Below are positions 16,657 to 24,316 of a DNA stretch of 45,112 nt, one piece after another. Both the position numbers and the translations under genes were made by a program. Position 1 is the stretch's first letter; each line of letters begins with the position of its first letter. The stretch lies in the NCBI GenBank assembly GCA_964399955.1, contig CAYNST010000013.1, forward strand, positions 1-45,112. Reading direction: 5' to 3'. The stretch comes from CAYNST01 sp964399955. Its GTDB lineage: Bacteria > Pseudomonadota > Gammaproteobacteria > Pseudomonadales > Cellvibrionaceae. The notes below the pieces were generated by a model. It was not told the origin of the DNA. It saw only the letters and a list, made by a program, of their open reading frames with translations, and ran no database searches.

Positions 16657-17511
16657 ATGCAGATCTTCCACCATATTGACAGCCTGCGACAGGCGCTGGC
16701 CCGCGAGCGTCAGGACGGCAAACGCATAGGTTTTGTGCCGACCATGGGCAATCTGCACGATGCGCATCTGGCGCTGGTGAAAACGGCGCAGACCCATGCC
16801 GATGTGGTGGTCAGCAGTATTTTTGTCAATCGGCTGCAGTTTGGCCTGAACGAAGACTGGGACAAATACCCGCGCACCCTGCCCGAAGACAGCGCCAAGC
16901 TGCGCTCGGTCAAATGCGATTATCTGTTCTGTCCCGAAGAGCAGGAGATCTATCCCAATGGCATGGCTCAACAGACCCGGGTGCTGGTGCCGTCAATGGC
17001 CAACATTCTCTGCGGTGCCAGCCGGCCGGACCATTTTGAAGGCGTGACCACGGTGGTCAGCAAGTTGTTCAATATTGTGCAGCCGGACCTGGCGGTGTTC
17101 GGCCTGAAGGATTTTCAGCAACTGGCCATCATTCGGCGCATGGTGCAGGACCTCTGCATGCCGGTGGAGATCATTGCGGGAGACATCGTGCGCGAGGCGG
17201 ACGGTCTGGCCATGAGCTCGCGCAACGGCTTTATCACGCCGGCCGAACGGCCCCGGGTAAAACAATTGCACACCAGCCTGGCCTGGGTCTGCCAGCAAAT
17301 TCAGGCCGGCGACCGCGAATTTGCCGCAATGGAGACAGAAGCCAAGCGGCAGATAGAGGCAGCGGGTTTTCGAGCCGATTACGTCAGTGTTTGCAACAGT
17401 CGCACACTTGCGCCTGCGGCCCACGACGACGCAGAGATAACCGTGCTGGGGGCGATGTACACCTCTGCGGCGCGACTGATCGACAATATTTCGGTCAAAA
17501 TCGCCGTATGA
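16657..17511 (+). CDS. panC: Pantothenate synthetase PanC (divergent motifs)
   Basis: PanC joins pantoate and beta-alanine with ATP to give pantothenate. Length (284 aa), the PTMGNLHDAH opening (residues 28-37), GASRPDHFEGVTTVVSKLFN and MSSRNGFIT all identify it. Three usually constant positions differ: HxGH reads HDAH (A36), FVNP reads FVNR, and GEKD reads GLKD. Most of the fold and the catalytic-region serine-arginine motif remain, so it may be active, but altered substrate handling is possible. The ATG at 16657 matches the family start. panD follows after 92 bases; panB is not adjacent. Confidence 0.88.
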   Translation: MQIFHHIDSLRQALARERQDGKRIGFVPTMGNLHDAHLALVKTAQTHADVVVSSIFVNRLQFGLNEDWDKYPRTLPEDSAKLRSVKCDYLFCPEEQEIYPNGMAQQTRVLVPSMANILCGASRPDHFEGVTTVVSKLFNIVQPDLAVFGLKDFQQLAIIRRMVQDLCMPVEIIAGDIVREADGLAMSSRNGFITPAERPRVKQLHTSLAWVCQQIQAGDREFAAMETEAKRQIEAAGFRADYVSVCNSRTLAPAAHDDAEITVLGAMYTSAARLIDNISVKIAV

Positions 17512-17603
17512 AGCACACTATTTACTCAATTGCCGCGGCCGGGGTGAGCATCCTGACCGTTTTCTGTCTAAAATAACGCCGCTCAACCTGAACCGAGGCG
17601 AAC

Positions 17604-17984
17604 ATGCATATCACTCTTCTCAAAGGTAAGCTGCACATGGCCCGCGTCACCCAGGCCGAGCTGTGGTACGACGGGTCCTGTGCCATCGACGCCGACCTGG
17701 TCCGGCTGGCGGGCCTGCGCGAGTTCGAACAAATCGACATCTACAACGTCGACAACGGCGAACGCTTCACCACCTACATCATTTTGGCAGAGCCGGGCTC
17801 TGGCACCATCTCCATGAACGGCGCGGCAGCCCGCAAAGTGCAGGTGGGGGATCGGGTGATCATTGCCACCTATGCCCAGTTCAGCGAAGCCGAAGCAGAA
17901 AAGCACCAGCCCAAACTGGTCTATCTGGGTGAAAAAAACCGCGTTGAGCGCACATCCAATACCATTGCCATGCAGGTCGCTTAG
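17604..17984 (+). CDS. panD: Aspartate 1-decarboxylase PanD (proenzyme)
   Basis: PanD makes beta-alanine from aspartate, the second substrate of PanC. It is made as a proenzyme that cleaves itself before a serine to create a pyruvoyl cofactor. The cleavage site WYDGSC places Gly24-Ser25 exactly as in E. coli, and K9 and the NGAAARKVQVGDRVIIATYAQ segment are conserved. The length of 126 aa is canonical. It follows panC and is probably co-regulated with it. Confidence 0.96.
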   Translation: MHITLLKGKLHMARVTQAELWYDGSCAIDADLVRLAGLREFEQIDIYNVDNGERFTTYIILAEPGSGTISMNGAAARKVQVGDRVIIATYAQFSEAEAEKHQPKLVYLGEKNRVERTSNTIAMQVA

Positions 17985-18063
17985 GTGCCTAATTTGGAGC
18001 TTGGGCCCTTCTCATAAAACTGCGTTATGATGTCCCGCGAATAATAGACAAAAGGGGGGCATC

Positions 18064-20001
18064 ATGTCTGACACGCATATCTATCCGGTTGATCCGGTCA
18101 AAGCTGCACGCAGCCACATAAATAAAAGCCAGTACCAGGCACTCTATCGTCAGTCCATAGAGCAACCCGACGCCTTCTGGGCTGCCAGGGCGCAGGAGTT
18201 CTTGAGCTGGGATCAGCCGTGGCAGAGCGTGCGCGAATACGACTTTCACAAAGGCCACGCCAGTTGGTTCAGAGGCGGCCAACTGAATGTGGCCAACAAC
18301 TGCATCGACCGCCACCTGGCGGAGCGCGGTGACCAGACCGCCATCATCTGGGAGAGCGATGACGGTGAGACCAGCGCCCACATCAGCTATCGCGAGTTGC
18401 ACGAGCAGGTCAGTCGGCTGGGCAATCTGCTTAGGGCTCGCGGCGTCAGCAAAGGCGACCGGGTCTGCATCTATATGCCCATGATTCCCGAAGCGGCCTA
18501 CGCCATGCTGGCTTGCGCCCGCATCGGAGCGGTGCATTCGGTGATTTTTGGCGGTTTTTCTCCCGACGCTCTGAAGGACCGCATTCAGGACAGCGGCTGC
18601 CGGACGGTAATTACCGCCGATGAAGGCCTGCGCGGCGGTAAACGCGTGCCTCTGAAAGCCAATGCTGACCAAGCCCTAAGCCAGTGCCCCGATGTCAGTA
18701 CGGTGGTGGTGGTCAAGCGTTCCGGCGGCGAGATCGGCTGGCAGGAGGGGCGCGACATCTGGTATCACCAGGCCTGTGCCGAGCAGGATACGGAGTGTCC
18801 ACCGCAGTCCATGGACGCCGAAGATCCGTTGTTCATCCTCTATACATCAGGCTCTACCGGCAAGCCCAAAGGCGTGCAGCACTCCACCGGCGGCTATTTG
18901 TTGCAGGCCGCCATGACGCACAAATACGTCTTCGATTACCAGCCCGGCGAGGTCTACTGGTGCGCCGCCGATGTGGGTTGGGTGACGGGGCATTCTTACA
19001 TCGTCTATGGGCCTCTGGCCAACGGCGCTACCACTTTGATGTTCGAAGGTGTGCCCACCTACCCCAGTCCGTCCCGTTGCTGGGAGGTGATAGACAAACA
19101 CCAGGTCAACATTTTTTACACGGCCCCCACCGCGCTGCGCGCGCTGATGAGCTACGGTGACGGCCCCCTGGCCGGCACTTCACGGGCCTCCTTGCGCGTG
19201 CTGGGCTCGGTGGGTGAACCCATCAATCCCGAAGCCTGGCACTGGTACTACCGCGCAGTGGGTGGTTCCCGCTGCCCAATTGTGGATACCTGGTGGCAGA
19301 CGGAAACCGGCGGCCATATGATTTCACCACTGCCCGGCGCCACCGACCTCAAGCCGGGTTCCGCCAGCCTGCCTTTTTTTGGTGTGGAGCCCGCGCTGCT
19401 CGACAACGACGGCAAAGAGATAGAAGGTCCTGGCGAGGGTATTCTGGTAATCAAGAGTTCTTGGCCGGGGCAAATACGCACCGTTTACGGCGATCACGAC
19501 CGCCTGCTGCAGACCTACTTCAGCGCCTACCCGGGCTATTATTTCTCCGGCGACGGCGCCCGCCGCGACGCCGACGGATACTACTGGATTACCGGGCGGG
19601 TGGACGACGTATTGAACGTCAGCGGCCACAGGCTGGGCACCGCCGAGATTGAGAGCGCGCTGGAGGAACACCCGGATGTGGCCGAAGCGGCCGTGGCGGG
19701 CTTCCCGCACGATGTCAAAGGGCAGGGCATCTACGCCTACGTCACCCTCATGCAGGGCCGCACCGCCTCAGATGAGTTGAAGCAGGCTCTGATTAGCCTG
19801 TGCGTGAAAGAGATAGGTCCCATTGCCAAACCGGATGTCATTCAGTGGGCGCCGGGTTTGCCAAAGACCCGCTCGGGCAAGATCATGCGGCGCATACTGC
19901 GCAAGATTGCCGCGCTGGAGCTGGACACCCTGGGCGACACCTCCACCCTGGCAGATCCTTCGGTGGTGGATGACCTGGTAGCGGGTAGGCAGAGTTCCTG
20001 A
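18064..20001 (+). CDS. acs: Acetyl-CoA synthetase
   Basis: Acs activates acetate to acetyl-CoA via acetyl-AMP. The ANL-superfamily motifs are clear: YTSGSTGKPKGVQHSTGGY (P-loop), WCAADVGWVTGHSY, DTWWQTETGGHMISP, and the C-terminal PKTRSGKIMRR with catalytic K606, the residue often acetylated to switch the enzyme off. The length of 645 aa and the tryptophan-rich acetate pocket segment favour Acs over propionyl-CoA synthetase. It sits 79 bases after panD with a strong AGGGGGGC ribosome binding site. No regulator is adjacent. Confidence 0.93.
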   Translation: MSDTHIYPVDPVKAARSHINKSQYQALYRQSIEQPDAFWAARAQEFLSWDQPWQSVREYDFHKGHASWFRGGQLNVANNCIDRHLAERGDQTAIIWESDDGETSAHISYRELHEQVSRLGNLLRARGVSKGDRVCIYMPMIPEAAYAMLACARIGAVHSVIFGGFSPDALKDRIQDSGCRTVITADEGLRGGKRVPLKANADQALSQCPDVSTVVVVKRSGGEIGWQEGRDIWYHQACAEQDTECPPQSMDAEDPLFILYTSGSTGKPKGVQHSTGGYLLQAAMTHKYVFDYQPGEVYWCAADVGWVTGHSYIVYGPLANGATTLMFEGVPTYPSPSRCWEVIDKHQVNIFYTAPTALRALMSYGDGPLAGTSRASLRVLGSVGEPINPEAWHWYYRAVGGSRCPIVDTWWQTETGGHMISPLPGATDLKPGSASLPFFGVEPALLDNDGKEIEGPGEGILVIKSSWPGQIRTVYGDHDRLLQTYFSAYPGYYFSGDGARRDADGYYWITGRVDDVLNVSGHRLGTAEIESALEEHPDVAEAAVAGFPHDVKGQGIYAYVTLMQGRTASDELKQALISLCVKEIGPIAKPDVIQWAPGLPKTRSGKIMRRILRKIAALELDTLGDTSTLADPSVVDDLVAGRQSS

Positions 20002-20086
20002 AATCCCGGCCCGTCAGGAATGCAGGTGAGCACGAAGCGCAACTGGTAGAGCTGCGCGCCGGGGCAGCCTCTGCTGCACGGTTTTG

Positions 20087-20106
20087 CGGCCGGTAATCAC
20101 CGGCCG
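20087..20106. repeat. GC-rich inverted repeat after acs
   Basis: CGGCCGG (20087-20093) and CCGGCCG (20100-20106) form a perfect 7-base stem around a 6-base loop, 86 bases after the acs stop. There is no T tract on the plus side; four T precede it, so on the minus strand it would be followed by four A. It may end or stabilise the acs transcript, but it is not a classical terminator. Confidence 0.5.
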
Positions 20107-20150
20107 TTACCCTCTTGAAGCGAAAAATCCGGTCAGGGTTTCCGCGTCGA

Positions 20151-20180
20151 TGGCGACTTTCCCTCAGCAGTGCATATAAT
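20151..20180 (+). promoter_or_regulatory. Candidate sigma70 promoter of ppnN
   Basis: A perfect -10 hexamer TATAAT (20175-20180) is preceded, across 18 bases, by a weak -35-like TGGCGA (20151-20156). Transcription would start near 20187, leaving about 78 bases before the ppnN GTG at 20265. Confidence 0.55.
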
Positions 20181-20264
20181 GAAAAGAAAGGACCGTGCGG
20201 CGTATCCACGCAGTGCAGGTTATCCGTGGGGCCCCTCCCCAGTGTCAAACAAAAAGGAATCCAA

Positions 20265-21629
20265 GTGGATAAAATCAAATCAGCCCGCATTACGCCAGAG
20301 CGCAGCCTCAACTTTCTGTCCCAGTTTGAAGTAGCCCGTCTGGCCGCGACCAGTGCGACCGACACCTATGACAACTTCCGCCGCTGTGCACTGGCCGTTC
20401 TCAATACCGGGGAAGAGACCGACAACACCCAGGAAGTGCTGGAGACCTATCACGATTTTGACATACAGGTGATTCAGCAGGAGCGGGGCATAAAACTGGA
20501 AATCCAGAATGCCCCAGGGCACGCCTTTGTAGACGGTGAAATGATCAGGGGCATCAAGGAGCACCTGTTTTCTGCCCTGCGCGACCTGATCTACATTGAT
20601 GACGAACTGAAAGAAAACCGTGATCTGGATTTCAACAGCTCAACCGGTATTACCAATGCGGTGTTCCACATCATTCGCAACGCCGGCCTGCTGAAAACCA
20701 ACAGCGACATCAACCTGGTGGTGTGCTGGGGCGGGCACAGCATTGGCGACGAAGAGTACAAGTACACCAAAAAGGTGGGGTATCAACTGGGTCTGCGCGG
20801 CATGGATATTTGCACCGGTTGTGGGCCAGGAGCCATGAAGGGGCCCATGAAAGGCGCAACCATCGGCCATGCCAAGCAGCGTTTGAATGGGCGCTATATC
20901 GGCATCACCGAACCCGGCATCATTGCCGCCGAATCCCCCAATCCCATAGTTAATCGGCTGGTAATCATGCCGGATATCGAGAAGCGCCTGGAAGCTTTTG
21001 TGCGTTTGGGGCATGGCATCATTGTGTTTCCCGGAGGGGCGGGCACCGCTGAAGAAATCCTCTACATGCTCGGTGTGCTGCTGCATCCAGACAACCAAGA
21101 TATTCCGTTTCCGCTGGTGTTTACCGGCCCCAAGAGCGCGGCGGCCTACTTTCAGCAGATACACGAGTTTATTGGTGCCACCATCGGGCCGCGCGCGCAA
21201 AGCCTGTACACCATCATCATTGATGATCCGGAGGCGGTGGCCCGGCACATGCATGGCGAACTGGAGCGGGTGCAGGCGTTTCGTCGCAAAAGCAAGGACG
21301 CCTATTTTTACAACTGGGTGCTGAAGATCGCCGAAGATTTCCAGTACCCCTTCCGCCCAACCCACGAGAACATGCGTCAGCTCAACCTGCATCGCAATCA
21401 GGAAGACCATGAGTTGGCGGCGGCGTTGCGGCGTGCGTTTTCCGGCATTGTCGACGGCAACGTCAAAGAGCACGGCATCAAGGCCGTCGCTGAGAAAGGG
21501 CCCTACGAGATCAGCGGTGAGCCGGAAATTATTGAGCCATTGGGGGAATTACTGCACGCGTTTGTGGCCCAAAAACGCATGAAGATTCCTACCCAGGAAT
21601 ACGTGCCCTGTTACCGCATAGTGAGCTGA
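20265..21629 (+). CDS. ppnN: Pyrimidine/purine nucleotide 5'-monophosphate nucleosidase PpnN
   Basis: PpnN (YgdH) cleaves nucleoside monophosphates to base and ribose 5-phosphate, and in E. coli is activated by (p)ppGpp. The LOG-like core is visible: VVCWGGHSIGDEEY, CTGCGPGAMKGPMKGA, IIMPDIEKRLEAFVR and FPGGAGTAEEIL. The GTG at 20265 follows AAAAAGGA by 6 bases and gives 454 aa, exactly the E. coli length; the frame opens further upstream but without family similarity. smrA follows after only 4 bases, so the two are probably co-transcribed. Confidence 0.94.
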   Translation: MDKIKSARITPERSLNFLSQFEVARLAATSATDTYDNFRRCALAVLNTGEETDNTQEVLETYHDFDIQVIQQERGIKLEIQNAPGHAFVDGEMIRGIKEHLFSALRDLIYIDDELKENRDLDFNSSTGITNAVFHIIRNAGLLKTNSDINLVVCWGGHSIGDEEYKYTKKVGYQLGLRGMDICTGCGPGAMKGPMKGATIGHAKQRLNGRYIGITEPGIIAAESPNPIVNRLVIMPDIEKRLEAFVRLGHGIIVFPGGAGTAEEILYMLGVLLHPDNQDIPFPLVFTGPKSAAAYFQQIHEFIGATIGPRAQSLYTIIIDDPEAVARHMHGELERVQAFRRKSKDAYFYNWVLKIAEDFQYPFRPTHENMRQLNLHRNQEDHELAAALRRAFSGIVDGNVKEHGIKAVAEKGPYEISGEPEIIEPLGELLHAFVAQKRMKIPTQEYVPCYRIVS

Positions 21630-21633
21630 AACC

Positions 21634-22224
21634 ATGTCTGAAGACGGCCGTTTTCTCGACTTGATTGGCGGAGATGTTACCCCGTTGAAAAGCGTGCAGC
21701 GGGCCGATCTCAAAAGCGTGAATAAAGACGCCCAAACCCTGGCGGCTCGCCGCCAGGCGGCGGAAGCAGCGGCGGTGCGCACAGAAGACCCGCTCGCCGG
21801 CGGTCCCACAGATATGCTGGACCCCTTTGACGAGTTGAGTTTTCGCCGAGCCGGCGTGCAAAACGGTGTATTCCGCAGTCTGCGCCAGGGCAAGTACCGC
21901 ATTGACGCGCGCCTGGATTTGCACAAGCTCAGCGTTGAACGGGCACGCCAGGAAGTGGCGGGTTTTGTGAGGGACTGCGTCAATCACGATGTTCGCACCG
22001 CGCTGATCACCCATGGCAAGGGCGCGGGACGGGAGCAACCCGCGCTGCTCAAGTCCCACGTTGCATTCTGGTTGCCGCAGCTGGATGATGTGCTGGCATT
22101 TCATACCGCTCAGCGGCATCATGGCGGTTACGGCGCCACCTACGTATTACTGCGCAAAAGCGAACGGAAAAAGCAGGAAACGCGGGAACAGCACAGCCGC
22201 AAACCCCAGGGCAGCATGGAATAA
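21634..22224 (+). CDS. smrA: Smr-domain endonuclease SmrA
   Basis: The C-terminal Smr domain carries the LDLHKLSVERA motif and the ITHGKGAGR loop, features of small MutS-related nucleases that nick DNA or cleave RNA. The N-terminal part (FRRAGVQNGVFRSLRQGKYRIDARLDLH) resembles E. coli SmrA (YdaL), as does the AFHTAQRHHGGYGATYVLLRK end in pieces. The length of 196 aa fits. In vivo substrates are not established: SmrB homologues act on collided ribosomes, while the role of SmrA is less clear. It is coupled to ppnN and followed by repeat copy C. Confidence 0.88.
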   Translation: MSEDGRFLDLIGGDVTPLKSVQRADLKSVNKDAQTLAARRQAAEAAAVRTEDPLAGGPTDMLDPFDELSFRRAGVQNGVFRSLRQGKYRIDARLDLHKLSVERARQEVAGFVRDCVNHDVRTALITHGKGAGREQPALLKSHVAFWLPQLDDVLAFHTAQRHHGGYGATYVLLRKSERKKQETREQHSRKPQGSME

Positions 22225-22225
22225 T

Positions 22226-22300
22226 CTACGCCTTTTGCCTTGCTCTGAACAAATTCGGACGCAACCTGAACAGTCACGGGATGAGCTGAATAGTCACACT
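22226..22300 (+). repeat. Dispersed structured repeat, copy C (3' fragment)
   Basis: Only the 3' third of the repeat is here, beginning two bases after the smrA stop. It shares the stretch from CCTTTTGCCTTGCTC through AACAGTCAC with copy B, and ends at GCTGAA like copy A. The three hairpins are absent. Within it CTGAACAGTCAC is repeated as CTGAATAGTCAC 20 bases later. Orientation is the same as in copies A and B. Confidence 0.6.
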
Positions 22301-22360
22301 GCGCCTGACACCGTTGCAGCTATTGCGCATCAGAACCCCTCAATCGCAGGACGATCATAA

Positions 22361-23080
22361 TTGCCTGATTTTAACTTTGCCCCCATCGGCTATGTTGAAT
22401 CCTGTTTCAGGCAGAAGTTCGGCATTCCCCGCCAGAGCGGCCTGGCACCCACCGCCACAGGCGCCATTCGCCTGGAGCCGCCCTACAACAACCCGGAGGC
22501 CTTCCACGGCCTGGCCGGCTGCAGCCACATCTGGGTGCTGTTCGTGTTTCATCAGAAGCCCGGTTCAACCTGGAAGGCGCGCATCAAGGCGCCCCGCCTG
22601 GGCGGCAATCGCACCCTCGGTGTGTTTGCATCGCGGTCGCCCAATCGCCCGAATCCCATCGGGATGTCTGCTGTGCGCCTGCAGGGCCTTAGGTTTCTGC
22701 GCGACAGAACCTACCTGGATATTGCCGGTCTGGATTTACTGCACGGGACTCCGGTGCTCGACATCAAGCCCTACCTGCCCTATGCAGACCGGCTGGAGCA
22801 TGCTGAGTACCCACTGGCGGAAGCACAGCCGCCAAGCGTCGAAGTGGTCTTCGAGGAGGCGGCAGCAGTTTTCTGCGCAGGCTACAGCGCCGCTGGAATG
22901 CTTGACCTGCGCGGCTTGCTCGCAGATGTGCTCGGGCAGAATCCCAAGCCCCAGTATCAGAGTGCGGCCACTGGCAAGATCTACGCAACCGTGATTCTTG
23001 ATCTGGAAGTGCGCTGGTCTCTGGTGCGAACGGATGCAGGCGAGCAAGTCAAAGTGGCATCGGTTGCCAAAGTGCGCTGA
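22361..23080 (+). CDS. trmO: tRNA (adenine(37)-N6)-methyltransferase TrmO
   Basis: TrmO (TsaA/YaeB) uses S-adenosylmethionine to methylate N6 of t6A at position 37 of certain threonine tRNAs. The FAPIGYVESCF N-terminus, FGIPRQSGL, FHGLAGCSHIWVLFVFH and SRSPNRPNPIGMSAVRL motifs are family signatures, and DIKPYLPYAD follows. The start is a TTG at 22361 with CGCAGGA 9-15 bases upstream; no in-frame ATG precedes the conserved region. The length of 239 aa is normal. It is convergent with the next gene. Confidence 0.93.
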   Translation: MPDFNFAPIGYVESCFRQKFGIPRQSGLAPTATGAIRLEPPYNNPEAFHGLAGCSHIWVLFVFHQKPGSTWKARIKAPRLGGNRTLGVFASRSPNRPNPIGMSAVRLQGLRFLRDRTYLDIAGLDLLHGTPVLDIKPYLPYADRLEHAEYPLAEAQPPSVEVVFEEAAAVFCAGYSAAGMLDLRGLLADVLGQNPKPQYQSAATGKIYATVILDLEVRWSLVRTDAGEQVKVASVAKVR

Positions 23081-23093
23081 GTGCAAACCGGCT

Positions 23094-24026
23094 TCAACTC
23101 AGTATGTCAAAGCGATCGCCGTAACCTTTCAGAAATTCCCTCTTGATGACCTGCGTATCGGCCTCGGCCATCAGCGGGTTTTCCAGCATTAACAGTTTGT
23201 AGCGTTTATCGATAATGAGCTGATTTGCCGCGTGGAAATGCCGGTCGAACAGTTGCTGCATTGTGCCGTCGGCCATGGCCACTTCCAGTCCGTGTTGCAG
23301 TCTCTCTGCCAGACGCTGCCGGTGTGGCGTAACAAACAGGTTAAACGGCATGGGGTAGAAGTACTTGATGTCGTCGTTGATTACTAGCTCCGGATGGGTC
23401 TGTGCAACGGCGGCAAGTGCAACCTCTGCTTCCAATACGCTCAAAGGCAACAGATCAAACCGGCCTTTGGCGAGCATTGGGAACAGTGAGTCGAAACGCT
23501 GCGCCTCAATGGTCGTCAGCCCATTGAGGCGCAGAATCTGCGTATCCGGCCAGTTTGCACCCTGACCCGCCGACAAGCTCCTGACCTGTTCTGCCTGGGT
23601 GGCGGACTTCAGCAACGCTTCTCTGTCTTTTCGCACCAGTAGGCTGCGCAACCCCAGAAAACCAAAAAACACGGGGTAATTCAAACTGATCAGGCCGTTC
23701 GACTGAAAGCTGTTGCCGTTCCAGCTTGAGCCAAAAGTGATATCCACCGACTGCCCCCGGCCCACTTCGGCCACCATTCGGCTGGTGGAAAGTTGCCGCT
23801 CGTAGTTGGTCAGCCGGTAGGGCCCGTAATGCGCCTGGCTGTTTTCCAGTACTGTGACTATGACCTCACGCAGGTACCGACGCAAGACGGGCGAAAAACT
23901 GTTGCTGAAATAGCGAACCAGGCTTGCATCTGCATTCGCCGAAACACCCGCCACTCTCAGCAGGAGGCTGCTGAGGCCTGCGCTGCACAAAGCTCGCCTT
24001 GTAAACCGCACGTTACCCACAGTCAT
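23094..24026 (-). CDS. Periplasmic solute-binding-type protein
   Basis: This 310-aa protein has an N-terminal export signal with a twin-arginine-like FTRRALCSAG motif (residues 8-17) ending near VSANADA, then a type-2 periplasmic binding fold of the family-3 / PBPb kind. Supporting segments are VDITFGSSWNG, SLLVRKD, FDLLPLSVLEAEVALAAV and YFYPMPFNLFV. No ABC permease or ATPase is nearby. It is divergent from a histidine kinase gene across 290 bases, so it may deliver a ligand signal rather than feed transport. Ligand unknown; the fold assignment is moderately sure. Confidence 0.7.
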   Translation of the reverse strand: MTVGNVRFTRRALCSAGLSSLLLRVAGVSANADASLVRYFSNSFSPVLRRYLREVIVTVLENSQAHYGPYRLTNYERQLSTSRMVAEVGRGQSVDITFGSSWNGNSFQSNGLISLNYPVFFGFLGLRSLLVRKDREALLKSATQAEQVRSLSAGQGANWPDTQILRLNGLTTIEAQRFDSLFPMLAKGRFDLLPLSVLEAEVALAAVAQTHPELVINDDIKYFYPMPFNLFVTPHRQRLAERLQHGLEVAMADGTMQQLFDRHFHAANQLIIDKRYKLLMLENPLMAEADTQVIKREFLKGYGDRFDILS

Positions 24027-24316
24027 GCATGTGTTCCAATGTTGGTGGAGGCGAAAAGTGCGTACGCCGGAATGAATACAAAATTAACGCGTTGGCCGGT
24101 ATCAGCCTGTTTCTAAAATATAGCGCAATCCGGTTTGCCCGCAATAAAAGCCACCGTTAGGAATTAATCGCCCGGAATCGATGATATTTCGCAATAAGAA
24201 ACCAATGATTAACCGGTCTTTTGGTCTTATTTGCCAACCTGTTGTCCGAATTCGCGCCACGCTATCAGCCTTTGGCTATAGTGGATTAAACAGCTGAAAT
24301 TGACCCTGGGACCGGC

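Noticed and set aside
18064..20001. Propionyl-CoA synthetase (PrpE) as an alternative to Acs
   Set aside because: Length, N-terminus and the segments around the P-loop and substrate pocket match acetyl-CoA synthetases better, and no methylcitrate genes are nearby.
20087..20106. Rho-independent terminator for acs
   Set aside because: The stem is strong but is not followed by a T tract on the plus strand; reported only as an inverted repeat.
20640..21473. 277-codon open frame opposite ppnN
   Set aside because: Antisense shadow; ppnN has family length and motifs.
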